Assembly: GCF_020037015.1 (NCBI RefSeq)
Contig: NZ_JAIQDE010000009.1
Span: 186,001 to 250,000 of the forward strand
DNA: 64,000 bases
Reading direction: 5' to 3'
Origin: Corallococcus sp. AS-1-6
Lineage (GTDB): Bacteria > Myxococcota > Myxococcia > Myxococcales > Myxococcaceae
Made by a program: the position numbers and the translations under genes. The number at the start of each line of letters is the position of its first letter. The stretch's first letter is position 1. Under the pieces are notes generated by a model. That model was not told the DNA's origin. It was given only the letters and a program-made list of their open reading frames with translations, and made no database searches. Positions 17,482-27,400 of the stretch are shown here, piece by piece.

Positions 17482-17967
17482 ATGGCAGACAAGTCCGAAG
17501 TGGATCGCCTGCACAGCCTGGCCCAGCTCGATGCCGACGCGGTGGGCGCGTATGACGTGGCCATCGCCCGCATCAGGCCCGCCCTGGTGCGCGAACGCCT
17601 CAACAGCTTCCGCGCGGACCACCTGCGCCACGTGCAGGACCTCAACACGCTCCTCCAGCACTTCGGCGGTGAGCCGGTGGCGCTGCGCCCGGACCTGAAG
17701 GGCTCCGCGATGAAGGGCCTGACGGCCATGACGGGGCTGATGGGGACGGAGGCCACGCTGTGGGCCATGCTGGGCAACGAGGAGCTGTTCGACCGGGCCT
17801 ATGAGCTGGCGCTCCAGTTCGAGTGGTCGCCGGAGGTGAAGGCCCTCATCCGGCAGCACCGCGAGGACGAGCGGCGCCACGGCACGTGGATCCGCGACGC
17901 GGTGCGCACCCGGCCCTGGGCGGACAGCCGTCTGCCCTTCCTGGGCATGGCGGAAATGGGCGCCTGA
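17482..17967 (+). CDS. Ferritin-like protein, DUF2383 type
   Basis: A 161-residue, mostly helical protein of the ferritin-like superfamily (DUF2383-like). Acidic/His residues recur along four predicted helices: LDADAVGAYDVAI, ADHLRHVQDLNTLL, NEELFDRAYELAL and HREDERRHGTWIRDAV. The pattern E/D...DH..H and HREDERRH is suited to a di-iron site, though the binding was not tested. AGGAGG at 17471-17476 supports ATG 17482. It is divergent from ligD. The next gene, hutF, starts 44 bases on and may be co-transcribed. Function beyond a possible stress or iron role is unknown. Confidence 0.75.
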   Translation: MADKSEVDRLHSLAQLDADAVGAYDVAIARIRPALVRERLNSFRADHLRHVQDLNTLLQHFGGEPVALRPDLKGSAMKGLTAMTGLMGTEATLWAMLGNEELFDRAYELALQFEWSPEVKALIRQHREDERRHGTWIRDAVRTRPWADSRLPFLGMAEMGA

Positions 17968-18011
17968 AGCGGCTACCGCGCGTCGCGGGGAACTGGCATA
18001 CGCTGCCGCGC

Positions 18012-19394
18012 GTGAGCGACATCACTGTCTACCAACCCGACTTCCTCTTCACGGAAGGGCGTTTCCACGAAGGCCGAGCGCTGGCGGTGGGCGCGGATGG
18101 CCGGGTCCTCGACGCGGTGCCCGAGGGCGCGCGCGTGGAGCGGCTCGCGGGGCGGGCGCTGTTGCCGGGGCTCGTCAACGGCCACTCGCACGCGTTCCAG
18201 CGGCTCATCCGCGGGCGCACCGAGTACGTGGCGTCCGCCGGAGGGCAGGACGACTTCTGGTCCTGGCGCGAGGCGATGTACCGCGCCGCGGAGGCGCTCA
18301 CGCCGGAGGAGATCCACGTCGCCTCCCGGCAGGTGTTCCTGGAGATGGTGCTCGCGGGCATCACCACGGTGGGCGAGTTCCACTACCTGCACCACCAGCC
18401 GGACGGCACGCCCTACGCGGACCGCAACGCGCTGGCGCACGCGGTCATCCGCGCGGCCACGGACGTGGGGCTGCGCATCTGCCTGCTGCGGGTGGGCTAC
18501 GCGCGCGCGGGCTTCAACGTGCAGGCGAACCCGCGCCAGCGCCGCTTCATCGACGCGGACGTGGACACGTTCCTGTCCACCACGCAGGCGCTGGCCCAGG
18601 CGGTGCGCGGCGACGCGCGGGTGAACGTGGGGCTCGCGCCGCACAGCGTGCGCGCGGTGTCGCGGGACTGGCTGACGCAGGTGGCCCGCGCCGCGCCCGC
18701 CGGCATGCCCATCCACATGCACGTGGCGGAGCAGCCGAAGGAGATCGAGGCGTGCCTCGCGGAGCACGGCCGCCGCCCGGTGGAGCTGGTGTCGGACGTG
18801 GGCCTGCTGGGGCCGCGCTTCACGGCGGTGCACGGCGTGCACCTGACGGAGGCCGAGGTGGCGCTGCTGGGCCGCGCGGAGGCCACGGTGTGCGCGTGCC
18901 CGTCCACGGAGCGCAACCTGGGTGACGGCATCGTGCCGGCGGACGCGCTGGTGAAGGCCGGGGCGCGCGTGAGCTTCGGCTCGGACAGCCAGACGGTGGT
19001 GGACCTGCTGGACGAGGCGCGGCAGTTGGAGCAGCACCTGCGGCTGGTGCGGCTGCGCCGCGCGGTGCTGGACCCGGGGACGGGGACCCTGGACGGGCTG
19101 GCGGCGCGGCTCTTCGACATGGCCACGGTGCAGGGCGCGCGAAGCCTGGGGATGGGCACGGGCACGCTGTCGCCGGGGGCCGCCGCGGACTTCTTCACGG
19201 TGGACGTGCACCACCCGTCGCTGGTGGGCGCGGGGACGGCGTCGCTCCTGCCGGGCATCGTCTTCGGCGCGGCGGGAGGCGCGGTGCGCGACGTGGCCGT
19301 GGCGGGCCGGCTCGTGGTCCGGGACGGCCGCCATCCGCTGATGGAGGAGAGCGGCAGGTCGTTCCAGCAGCTCGCCCGTCGCCTCTATCCATAG
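18012..19394 (+). CDS. hutF: Formimidoylglutamate deiminase
   Basis: A 460-residue amidohydrolase-superfamily enzyme that converts N-formimino-L-glutamate to N-formyl-glutamate and ammonia in the five-step histidine degradation route. Metal and active-site blocks are visible: LVNGHSHAFQR, the long RGRTEYVA...DDFWSWREAMY segment specific to HutF, MPIHMHVAEQ, FTAVHGVHL, and FGSDSQTVVDLLDEAR. Length and order match the family. GTG at 18012 puts the N-terminus just before the first strand; longer starts would read into the upstream gene. No other hut genes are in the window. Confidence 0.9.
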   Translation: MSDITVYQPDFLFTEGRFHEGRALAVGADGRVLDAVPEGARVERLAGRALLPGLVNGHSHAFQRLIRGRTEYVASAGGQDDFWSWREAMYRAAEALTPEEIHVASRQVFLEMVLAGITTVGEFHYLHHQPDGTPYADRNALAHAVIRAATDVGLRICLLRVGYARAGFNVQANPRQRRFIDADVDTFLSTTQALAQAVRGDARVNVGLAPHSVRAVSRDWLTQVARAAPAGMPIHMHVAEQPKEIEACLAEHGRRPVELVSDVGLLGPRFTAVHGVHLTEAEVALLGRAEATVCACPSTERNLGDGIVPADALVKAGARVSFGSDSQTVVDLLDEARQLEQHLRLVRLRRAVLDPGTGTLDGLAARLFDMATVQGARSLGMGTGTLSPGAAADFFTVDVHHPSLVGAGTASLLPGIVFGAAGGAVRDVAVAGRLVVRDGRHPLMEESGRSFQQLARRLYP

Positions 19395-19409
19395 GGTCGG
19401 GGACCCGGT

Positions 19410-19417
19410 TCGATATG
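19410..19417 (+). promoter_or_regulatory. Conserved upstream box of lipoprotein paralogue 1
   Basis: The octamer TCGATATG lies 48 bases before ATG 19458. The same octamer occurs at 20907-20914 upstream of the second paralogue, and flanking bases (CCAT about 20 bases earlier) are also partly shared. The duplication seems to have kept a promoter or operator. The role is unproven. Confidence 0.3.
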
Positions 19418-19457
19418 GAGGCGCCACCGGCCCGTTTGTGGGGGAAGGAGGATGTGG

Positions 19458-20882
19458 ATGCGTTCAGGAATCGGGTTGGCGCTGGTGATGCTGATGGGAC
19501 TGGCCGTGGGGGGCTGTGCCGGGCGGCAGGACCTGGAGACCCCGGACTACGAGGCCATCTACGACGTGCCCCTGGAGGAGATGTGGCCGTCGGTCCGTGA
19601 GTACTTCACGGCCGCGCGCCTGCCCTACCGGGAGGACCGGGGCAGCCTGGTGCTGGAGACCGAGTGGAAGCAGGAGTTCGGCGGCTCGAAGATCGCCGGC
19701 TACTGGCACCGCTACATGGTCATCGGCAAGCGGGAGACGCCCACGAAGAGCAAGCTGTGGATCATCCGCATCACCAAGTCGGTGAACAAGACGCTGTCGC
19801 GGCCCGGCAAGGAACTGGAGTGGGGCACTTCCCGAAGCCTTGGCAATGGCGCTGAAGATGTCTCGGACCTGAGCGTGGAGGACGACGCGGACCGGTTGAC
19901 CTTCCCCGTGGGCGAGAACGCCTTCTACATGGAGTCGGGGCAGGGCACGCGCGACCTGACCATGGAGTGGCGCGTGTTCCGGGGCGTCATGCCCAAGCTG
20001 GCGAAGAAGCAGGAAGTGCGCGCGGAGCAGGCGGTGGCGAAGGCGCCGGGCGCGAAGGAAGCCCCGGTGTTCACCGAGTGCGGCCAGTCCATCCTCGGGC
20101 TGAAGAAGCTGGCCAGGGCGGGCGGGGTGCTGCTGCTGGGGGAGCTGCACGGCACGCAGGAGGTGCCGCGCTTCATCGCGCAGTCGGTGTGCCAGTTGGT
20201 CACGGTGGGGATGCCGGTGACGGTGGGGCTGGAGCTGCCAGTGGAGAACGAGGAGCGCATCACCGCGTTCCTCCAGAGCCAGGGCGGTGAGGTGGACTGG
20301 CTCAAGCTGATGGAGGCCCCGTTCTGGCGCAGCCCGTACCCGGACGGCCGTGGCAGCGAGGCCGTGGCCAACATGCTGGAGCAACTGCGGCAGTTGCGAG
20401 CGCAGGGCCTGGACGTGGCGGTGTTCGTCTACGACCACCCGAAGCTGTCGGGGCAGCAGCGCGAGGACGCGCTGACGAAGACGGTGCTGGCGCAGGTGAA
20501 GTCGAAGCCGGAGCGCTTCCACCTGGTGGTGAGCGGCAACATCCACCCGCGCACGGCGAAGGGCCTGCCCTGGGACAAGCAGTACAAGCCGATGGGCTAC
20601 CTGCTGAAGGCGGAACTCGACGACGTCACGGCCCTCGACATGGCCTACGACAGCGGCACGGCGTGGATCTGCGCGGCGAACCCGCGGAGCAACAAGCTGG
20701 ACTGCGGTGTGAAGGAAGCGAAGGGGAAGGACAACGGAGACCGCGTCTTCGTCCACCGGTGGAACTCGGCCAACAGTGACGGCTACCACGGCGTGTTCTA
20801 CGTGGGACACGTGACGGCGTCCGAGCCCGCCGTCCTCAAGGGCCTGGGCAACCCGGACACGGTGTCCACGCCGAGCCCGTAG
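19458..20882 (+). CDS. Lipoprotein paralogue 1: BamC-like N-domain plus ChaN/TIKI/EreA-like domain
   Basis: A 474-residue lipoprotein (lipobox LAVGGC). The N-terminal part (about 30-180: YDVPLEEMWPSVREYF, LETEWKQEF) resembles BamC/NlpB-type domains, which share a short helix followed by a D..G.l..eW strand. The C-terminal part (about 195-474) has LLLGELHGTQ near residue 222, GLELPV, YDHP, SGNIHPRT and VFVHRW. These conserved Glu/His sites recall the haem-binding ChaN/TIKI and erythromycin-esterase-like families. ATG 19458 sits 6 bases from AAGGAGG; ATG 19452 touches that site. A diverged copy follows directly. The function is unknown: enzyme or haem binding are guesses from motifs. Confidence 0.6.
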   Translation: MRSGIGLALVMLMGLAVGGCAGRQDLETPDYEAIYDVPLEEMWPSVREYFTAARLPYREDRGSLVLETEWKQEFGGSKIAGYWHRYMVIGKRETPTKSKLWIIRITKSVNKTLSRPGKELEWGTSRSLGNGAEDVSDLSVEDDADRLTFPVGENAFYMESGQGTRDLTMEWRVFRGVMPKLAKKQEVRAEQAVAKAPGAKEAPVFTECGQSILGLKKLARAGGVLLLGELHGTQEVPRFIAQSVCQLVTVGMPVTVGLELPVENEERITAFLQSQGGEVDWLKLMEAPFWRSPYPDGRGSEAVANMLEQLRQLRAQGLDVAVFVYDHPKLSGQQREDALTKTVLAQVKSKPERFHLVVSGNIHPRTAKGLPWDKQYKPMGYLLKAELDDVTALDMAYDSGTAWICAANPRSNKLDCGVKEAKGKDNGDRVFVHRWNSANSDGYHGVFYVGHVTASEPAVLKGLGNPDTVSTPSP

Positions 20883-20939
20883 TCCATCGCAGCGGAAACG
20901 CGCGACTCGATATGCCCACCCGCCACGTCACATTCCTTC

Positions 20940-20955
20940 CGCGTCGCGTGACGCG
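20940..20955. repeat. Small hairpin before paralogue 2
   Basis: A perfect 6-bp stem (CGCGTC at 20940-20945, GACGCG at 20950-20955) with a GCGT loop. It lies 15 bases before the preferred ATG 20971 and touches the alternative ATG 20956. If transcribed it would sit in the 5' leader and could affect translation. Confidence 0.35.
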
Positions 20956-20970
20956 ATGGAGGCACTGCGA

Positions 20971-22503
20971 ATGCGCTTGATGCTGAACATGGGGTGGATG
21001 GTGTTGCTCCTGGCGGTGGGATGCGCCGCCCGACCGGTGGACTGGGACCTGATGGGCCGGGAGGCCATCTACGACCGGCCCCTGGAGGAGATCTGGCCCT
21101 CGGTGCGTCAGTATTTCGTGGACGCGAAGCTGACCTTCCGCGAGGCCCCGGGAAGCCCGGTGCTGCAGACGGAATGGAAGGAGGAGTTCGGTGGCTCGAA
21201 GGTCTCCGGCTACTGGCACTGCTACCTCGTGCTCGGCAAGCGGGAGACGCCCACGAAGAGCAAGCTGTGGATCATCCGTGTCACCCGCAGCGCGAACAAG
21301 ACGCTCTCCGCGCCCGGCAAGGAGCTGGAGTGGGGCGTGAGCCGCAACATGGGGCTCGACCTCCAGAACCGGTTGGAGGACCTGGGGGGCATCCAGCCCG
21401 CTCCGGGAGGCCCCGAAACACTGGAGGGTGGCTTCGCCCTCAGCGTGGAGGACGACGAGGACCGGTTCTCGATGCCGCGTGGAGAGAACGCCATCGTCGC
21501 GGAGTCCGCGCATGGCACGCGCGACCTCACCATGGAGTGGCGGGTGTTTCACGCCATCGCGCCACGTCTGGCGGCAAAGGACGGCGCCACTCCGCCCACT
21601 GCCGTGCAGCAGGTGGCGAAAGCGCCCGAAGCGAAGTCCGCGCCCGTGTTCACCGAGTGCGGCGCGCCCATCCTCGGCCTGAAGGCCCAGGCGAAGGCGG
21701 GCGGGGTGCTGCTGCTGGGCGAGCTGCACGGCACCCAGCAGGTGCCGCGCTTCATCGCGCAGGCCGCCTGCCAGCTCACCGCGGGGGGCCTGCCCGTGTC
21801 GGTGGGGCTGGAGCTGCCGGTGGACAACCAGATGCGAATCACCACGTTCCTCCAGAGCCAGGGCAGGGAGGAGGACTGGCTCAAGCTGATGGAGGCGCCG
21901 TTCTGGCGCAGCCCCTATCCGGATGGCCGGGGCAGCGAGGCCGTGGCCAACATGCTGGAGCAGTTGCGCCAACTGCGCGCACAGGGCCTGGACGTGGCGG
22001 TGTTCGTCTACGACCACCCGAAGCTCACGGGGCAGCCGCGCGAGCAGGCGCTGGCCGCCACGGTGTTGAAGGAGGTGGAGGCCGGCCCCACACGTTTCCA
22101 CCTGGTGGTGAGCGGGAACATCCATCCGCGCACGGCGAAGGGGCTGCCCTGGGACAAGCAGTACCAACCCATGGGGCGGCTCCTGTCCGAGCGGCTGAAG
22201 CACGTGGTGGCGTTGGACGTGGCGTACGACAGCGGCTCGGCGTGGATCTGCGCGCCGGATGCGCAGGGCCGCAAGCTGGACTGTGGCGTGAAGGAGGCGA
22301 AGGGGAAGGACAACGGCGACCGCTTCTTCGTGCACGTCTGGGACTCCCCCAACAAGGACGGCTACCACGGGGTCTTCTACGTAGGCCCGGTGACCGCGTC
22401 CGCGCCCGCCATCTCCAAGGGCCTGGGCCGGCCGGGCGCGGATGACAACTCCGTGTTCCCGCGGGCCCCGGACGCGGACGTGGTGGCCTCCTCGCGACGC
22501 TGA
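20971..22503 (+). CDS. Lipoprotein paralogue 2: BamC-like N-domain plus ChaN/TIKI/EreA-like domain
   Basis: A 510-residue lipoprotein (lipobox LLAVGC), a tandem duplicate of the gene at 19458. It has the same two-part layout and the same conserved sites (LLLGELHGTQ near residue 244, GLELPV, YDHP, SGNIHPRT, FFVHVW). A stretch of about 60 residues around WLKLMEAPFWRSPYPDGRG is nearly identical, while the N-terminal halves differ more. It has an insertion of roughly 25 residues after the BamC-like region and a C-terminal extension. GGAGG at 20959-20963 supports ATG 20971 rather than 20956. The duplication with unequal divergence suggests a shared catalytic or binding core with different partners. 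Function unknown. Confidence 0.6.
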   Translation: MRLMLNMGWMVLLLAVGCAARPVDWDLMGREAIYDRPLEEIWPSVRQYFVDAKLTFREAPGSPVLQTEWKEEFGGSKVSGYWHCYLVLGKRETPTKSKLWIIRVTRSANKTLSAPGKELEWGVSRNMGLDLQNRLEDLGGIQPAPGGPETLEGGFALSVEDDEDRFSMPRGENAIVAESAHGTRDLTMEWRVFHAIAPRLAAKDGATPPTAVQQVAKAPEAKSAPVFTECGAPILGLKAQAKAGGVLLLGELHGTQQVPRFIAQAACQLTAGGLPVSVGLELPVDNQMRITTFLQSQGREEDWLKLMEAPFWRSPYPDGRGSEAVANMLEQLRQLRAQGLDVAVFVYDHPKLTGQPREQALAATVLKEVEAGPTRFHLVVSGNIHPRTAKGLPWDKQYQPMGRLLSERLKHVVALDVAYDSGSAWICAPDAQGRKLDCGVKEAKGKDNGDRFFVHVWDSPNKDGYHGVFYVGPVTASAPAISKGLGRPGADDNSVFPRAPDADVVASSRR

Positions 22504-22570
22504 GGGCGCGGGCACACTGGCGTCGCGGCGCGGGCGGTGGCATGGAGGTGGCCTGACTGGAGGCCGTCCC

Positions 22571-23713
22571 ATGAGCGACACGCTGCCCGCGCTGCGGGCC
22601 ACCCTGGCCGACCTGGTGGCGCTGGACACCACGTCCTCGCGCCCCAACGCGCCCCTCATCGACTACGCCCAGGCGCGCCTGGAGGCCGCGGGCTTCACCG
22701 CCGAGCGCCAGCACTACACGGACGACGCGGGCGTGGCGAAGGTGAACCTCATCGCGCGCAAGGGCGACGCCGACCGCGCCGCGCTGGCCCTGGTGGGCCA
22801 CTCCGACTGCGTGCCCTACGACGCCGCCTGGACGGACGCGCTGCGCCTCACCGAGCGCGACGGCAAGCTGTACGGCCGCGGCGCCTGTGACACCAAGGGC
22901 TTCATCGCCTGCGCGCTGCACACCGCCACGCGCAAGGACCTGCCCGGGCTGGACGCGCCCCTGCTCGTCATCCTCACCGCGGATGAGGAGGTCGGCCTCG
23001 TGGGCGCGAAGAAGCTGGTGGCCGCCGGCCTGGGCCGCGCGAGGCACGCCATCGTCGGTGAGCCCACGCGCCTCATCCCCGTGCGCGCCAACAAGGGCTA
23101 CTGCCTGGCGGAGGTGGAGGTGCTGGGCAAGGAGGGGCACAGCGCGTACCCGGAGCTGGGCGCGTCCGCCATCTTCCGCGCCGGCCGCTTCCTGCACCGG
23201 CTGGAGGCGCTGGCGAACACCGTCCTGCGCGAGGACCGCGACGAGGGCTTCCAGCCGCCCTTCACCACCGTGAACGTGGGCCTCATCCAGGGCGGAAAGG
23301 CGAAGAACGTCCTGCCCGGCTCCTGCCGCTTCACCGTCGAATGGCGCCCCATCCCCGGTCAGGCCGCCGAGCGCGTCCCGGAGCTGATGGAGCACATCCG
23401 CCAGGAGCTCACCCGCGACGAGCCCGCCTACGAGGCGCGCATCAAGGTCCTGCGCATGGACCGCGGCGTCCACACGCGCGGCGACGCGGACGTGGTGCGC
23501 TTCCTGGAGCAGGTCAGCGGCAACGCGTCCGAGACGGTGTCCTTCGGCACGGAGGCCCCCCAGCTCACGGAGCTGGGCGCGGAGGCCGTGGTGTTCGGCC
23601 CCGGCGACATCCGCGTCGCGCACCAGACGGGCGAGTTCGTCCCCATGGAGGACCTGGTGCGCTGCGAGGCCGCGCTCACCCAGGCCGTCGCGCGCTTCTG
23701 CACGGGCGGCTGA
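22571..23713 (+). CDS. argE: ArgE-type N-acetylornithine deacetylase (M20 family)
   Basis: A 380-residue M20-family zinc amidohydrolase. Metal and catalytic blocks are His77-Ser-Asp79 in LVGHSDCVP, Asp107 in GRGACDTKGF, catalytic Glu139-Glu140 in TADEEVG, the EPT block (VGEPTRLIPV), and a C-terminal His in RVAHQTGEF. The dimerisation domain contains KEGHSAYPELG. Length and motifs fit acetylornithine deacetylase, which releases acetate in arginine synthesis. Succinyl-diaminopimelate desuccinylase or another acyl-amino-acid hydrolase is possible, since the family is hard to split by eye. The ATG at 22571 lies 67 bases after the lipoprotein stop. It is convergent with the DUF2652 gene. Confidence 0.83.
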   Translation: MSDTLPALRATLADLVALDTTSSRPNAPLIDYAQARLEAAGFTAERQHYTDDAGVAKVNLIARKGDADRAALALVGHSDCVPYDAAWTDALRLTERDGKLYGRGACDTKGFIACALHTATRKDLPGLDAPLLVILTADEEVGLVGAKKLVAAGLGRARHAIVGEPTRLIPVRANKGYCLAEVEVLGKEGHSAYPELGASAIFRAGRFLHRLEALANTVLREDRDEGFQPPFTTVNVGLIQGGKAKNVLPGSCRFTVEWRPIPGQAAERVPELMEHIRQELTRDEPAYEARIKVLRMDRGVHTRGDADVVRFLEQVSGNASETVSFGTEAPQLTELGAEAVVFGPGDIRVAHQTGEFVPMEDLVRCEAALTQAVARFCTGG

Positions 23714-23725
23714 GGGCGCGGCGCT

Positions 23726-24445
23726 TCAGGGCTTCTCGTCGACGATTTCGACGTTGCGGAAGCCCTGGCACGCCTCCTTGAGGCCGAGCACGTACTTCAG
23801 CGAGCGCAGCTCCAGGGTGAGCTTGTTCCACAGCTTGCGCAGCACGTTGGGGCGCGGCGCGGGCACGCTCGACACCAGCGTGCTCAGGTCGAGGTAGTGC
23901 GTCGGCGTGCGGCCCATGCCCTCGAAGTCGTGCTCCAGCCCCTGGCTGAGCTGGCGCAGCTCCGGCTCCAGGCGCTGGTGCACCGCGTCCGTCATCAGGA
24001 CGTACTCGGGCACGGGCACGTCGTTCTTCAGCATCCGGTGCACGAGGATGACGTCCACCCCCGCCAGCTCCGTGAGGTGCTTCACCTTCTGGAAGGCGAC
24101 CTCCCCGGCGTGGGCCACGAACTTGAGCGTCAGGTTGCCCACCTGCGTGCAGCCGTCGCACCTGCACATGCGGTCCAGGACCAACTGCTCCCGGCGCTCC
24201 AGGAAGGCACGGCGGATGGCCGCCACCTGCTTCGCGACCGGCGAGGCGTCGTCACCCACGGCGTAGAAGAAGGCCGCGTCGCCTTCCAGCTTCGCCAGCT
24301 TGAACCGGCCGGACGCATCGATGACGGCCTCCAGCAGTTGGGCCACCGTGTCCTGCGCGTGCGCGAGACCGAAGCGGTGCTGCCGCATGAAGCGGGTGTA
24401 GCCGCCGATGTCCGCGATGAGCAACAGCGCCTTCTCGATCGCCAT
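23726..24445 (-). CDS. DUF2652 protein, class III cyclase-like
   Basis: A 239-residue DUF2652 protein. Its start resembles a class III nucleotidyl cyclase: Asp12 in LLIADIGGYTRFM matches the first metal Asp, and Asp56 in KLEGDAAFFYA matches the second. A Cys cluster (Cys94, Cys96, Cys99) interrupts the usual domain. The rest includes FVAHAGEVAFQKV and a helical C-terminus. Residues that select the purine base in true cyclases could not be identified, so enzymatic activity is uncertain. It lies 38 bases upstream of the mfd stop region on the same strand, so it is downstream of mfd and may be co-transcribed. Confidence 0.72.
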   Translation of the reverse strand: MAIEKALLLIADIGGYTRFMRQHRFGLAHAQDTVAQLLEAVIDASGRFKLAKLEGDAAFFYAVGDDASPVAKQVAAIRRAFLERREQLVLDRMCRCDGCTQVGNLTLKFVAHAGEVAFQKVKHLTELAGVDVILVHRMLKNDVPVPEYVLMTDAVHQRLEPELRQLSQGLEHDFEGMGRTPTHYLDLSTLVSSVPAPRPNVLRKLWNKLTLELRSLKYVLGLKEACQGFRNVEIVDEKP

Positions 24446-24483
24446 TCGGCGGCCAGCCTAGCGGAAAGTCCCCGCCAGGTGCG

Positions 24484-27400
24484 TCAGTGCCGGGGCAGCG
24501 CGCAGGTGCCCACGTCGCGCAGCAGCTTGTGCGCCTCCGCCAGCAGGGCGTGCCCCTTCACCTCCGGGGGCACGCGGGCGATGAGCTTCATGTCCGGCGT
24601 CAGCCGGTAGAAGCCCTTGGAGCGCTGCACCAGCCCCGCCACCTTCGCGCCGTCCAGGAGCGCGTCGCCGCCCAGCGCCAGCGACAGCCGGCCCGGGCCC
24701 GCCTCCAGCGCGCGCAGCCGCAGCTCGCGCATGTCGATCTTCAAGAGCGTCACCTCGGAGAGGGCGTCCACCTCGTCGGGGGCCTCGCCGTAGCGGTCCA
24801 CCAGCTCCGCGCGCAGGTCCGTCACCTCGTCCGGGTGGCTGGCCTGGCTGAAGCGCTTGTAGAACACCAGCCGCTGGTGCACGTCCGCCACGTAGTCGTC
24901 GGGGATGAGCGCCGGCATGGGCAGGTTGATGTCCGGCTCCACGTGCACCTTGGGCGGCTGGCCCTGCAGCTCCGCCACCGCCTCCTCCATCAACTGCGCG
25001 TACAGGTCGAAGCCGATTTCAGCGATGGCGCCGGACTGCTTCTCGCCCAGCAGGTTGCCCGCGCCGCGGATCTCCAGGTCGTGGCTGGCGATGGAGAAGC
25101 CCGCGCCCAGCTCCGTGAAGTTCTGGAGCACCTCCAGGCGCCGCTGCGCGTCCTTCGTCACCGGACGGCGGGTGGGCACCAGCAGGTACGCGTACGCGCG
25201 CTCCTTGCTGCGGCCCACGCGCCCGCGCAACTGGTAGAGCTGCGCCAGACCGAACTGGTCCGCGCGGTTGACGATCATCGTGTTGGCGCTGGAGATGTCG
25301 ATGCCGCTCTCGATGATGCTGGTGCACAGGAGCACCTGGAACTTGTGCTCCGTGAACTGGAGCATCACCTTCTCCAACTGCCCCTCGGCCATCTGCCCGT
25401 GCGCCACGCCGATGGAGACGTTCGGCAGGAGCTTCTTCAGCTCCTGCTCCATGGACGGCAGGGACTCCACGCGGTTGTGCACGAAGAAGACCTGGCCACC
25501 GCGGGCAATCTCCCGCTCCACGGCCTCCTTGATGACGGCCTCGTCGTACTTCATCACGAAGGTGCGGATGGCCCGGCGGTCCTGCGGCGGCGTGGCGATG
25601 ATGCTCATGTCGCGCACGCCGGACATGCTCATGTGCAGCGTGCGGGGGATGGGCGTCGCCGTCAGCGTCAGCACGTCCACCTGCGTGCGCAGCCGCTTGA
25701 GCGCCTCCTTCTGCTTCACGCCGAAGCGCTGCTCCTCGTCCACCACCAGGAGCCCCAGGTCCTTGAAGGCCACCTCGCCCGCCAGCAGCTTGTGCGTGCC
25801 GATGACGATGTCGACCTTGCCCTCCTTCGCGCGGCGGAGGATGTCGCGGATCTCCGGCGGCTTGCGGATGCCGGAAATCACCTCCACCGTGACGGGGTAG
25901 TCCTTGAAGCGCTTCTTGAAGGAGTGGAAGTGCTGCTGCGCCAGCACCGTGGTGGGCACCAGCACCGCCACCTGCTTGCGGTCCAGCGTGGCCTTGAAGG
26001 CGGCGCGCATCGCCACCTCCGTCTTGCCGTAGCCCACGTCGCCGCAGACGAGCCGGTCCATCGGCTGCGCCTTCTGCATGTCGGACAGCACGTCCTCGAT
26101 GGCCTTCGCCTGGTCCGGCGTCTCCTCGAACTCGAAGTCCGCCTCGAACTGGGCGAAGTAGCGGTCCGGCGGCGCGAAGGCGTAGCCCGGGTGCGCCTTG
26201 CGCGCGGCGGCCATCTGCAACAGCTCCGCCGCCATCTTGAGCAACTGCTCCTTGACGCGCTTCTTCGTCTTCTCCCAGCTCGTCGTGCCCAGCTTGTCGA
26301 GCTGGACCTTCTCCGGGTCGCCGCCGGTGAACTTCTGGATGAGCCGCATGCGGCCCACCGGCAGATAGATTTTGTCCCGCCCCGCGTACTCCAGGACGAG
26401 GAAGTCCCCCGGCACGCCCTGCACCTCCATCTTCGTCAGGCCCGCGTAGCGCCCGATGCCGAAGTCGGTGTGGACGATGAGGTCGCCTTCCTTCAGGTCC
26501 TTGAAGCCCGCGGCGAACGCGTCCAGCTTCTTGCTGCGCTTGACGCGGCGGCGGGAGCGGACGCCGAAAATCTCCTCGTCCGCGAGCACCGCCAGCCGGC
26601 CTTCCGGGTCGAAGAAGCCGTGGCTCACCTCGCCGGTGAACAGGTGCGCCCAGACCGCCGGCTCGTAGAGCTTCGCCGGGTCCTGCAACGCCTCCGTGTG
26701 CACCTTCACCATCACGGAGCGGTCCAGCAGCAGCCGCTTGAGCCGGTCCGCCTGGCTGAGCGTGCCGCACGCCACCGCGCACGCCACGCCGGTGTCGCGC
26801 CAGCGCTGCAGCCGCTCCACCAGCGGGGTGAGCGCGCCCTCCTCACCGTGGTGCGCGAGGATGGCCTCGCGCAGGTCCTGCGTCGTGCCGAAGGTGAAGG
26901 CCACGGGCGCTCCGGACTGCGACAGCGACAGGCCTCCGCCCTCCACCACGCGCAGGGCCTCGAGTCCCGCCGCCACGCCCTCGCGCGTGAGGAAGTGGTG
27001 CTCCGGCGGATAGGTGAGGTCCTGGCGCGCGTCCGCCTCCTCCACGCCCTTGGCCAGCTCCGCCCACAGCTCCTCCTGCACGCGGTCCAGGCCCACCGGG
27101 TCGTCCAGGTAGACGACGGGCTCCTTCGCCCACGCGCGCAGGTAGTCGAACACGGAGGCCAGCCCGCCCTCGAAGAAGCCGGGCAGCAGCCCCTCCAGGC
27201 CGAAGCCGGGGAGCCCCTCGCGGAGCGCGTCCAGCCGCTCGCGCAGCTTGATGGTGGGCAGGTTGATGCGGTCCGCCACCGCGCGGGCGGCGGCCTCGGC
27301 GCGCGGGCGGGTGTCGTCGGTGAGCAGCAGCTCGCGCGCCGGCACCAGGTCCACGGACTTGAGCGCGTCCACGGTGCGCTGCGACTCCGGGTCGAAGACG

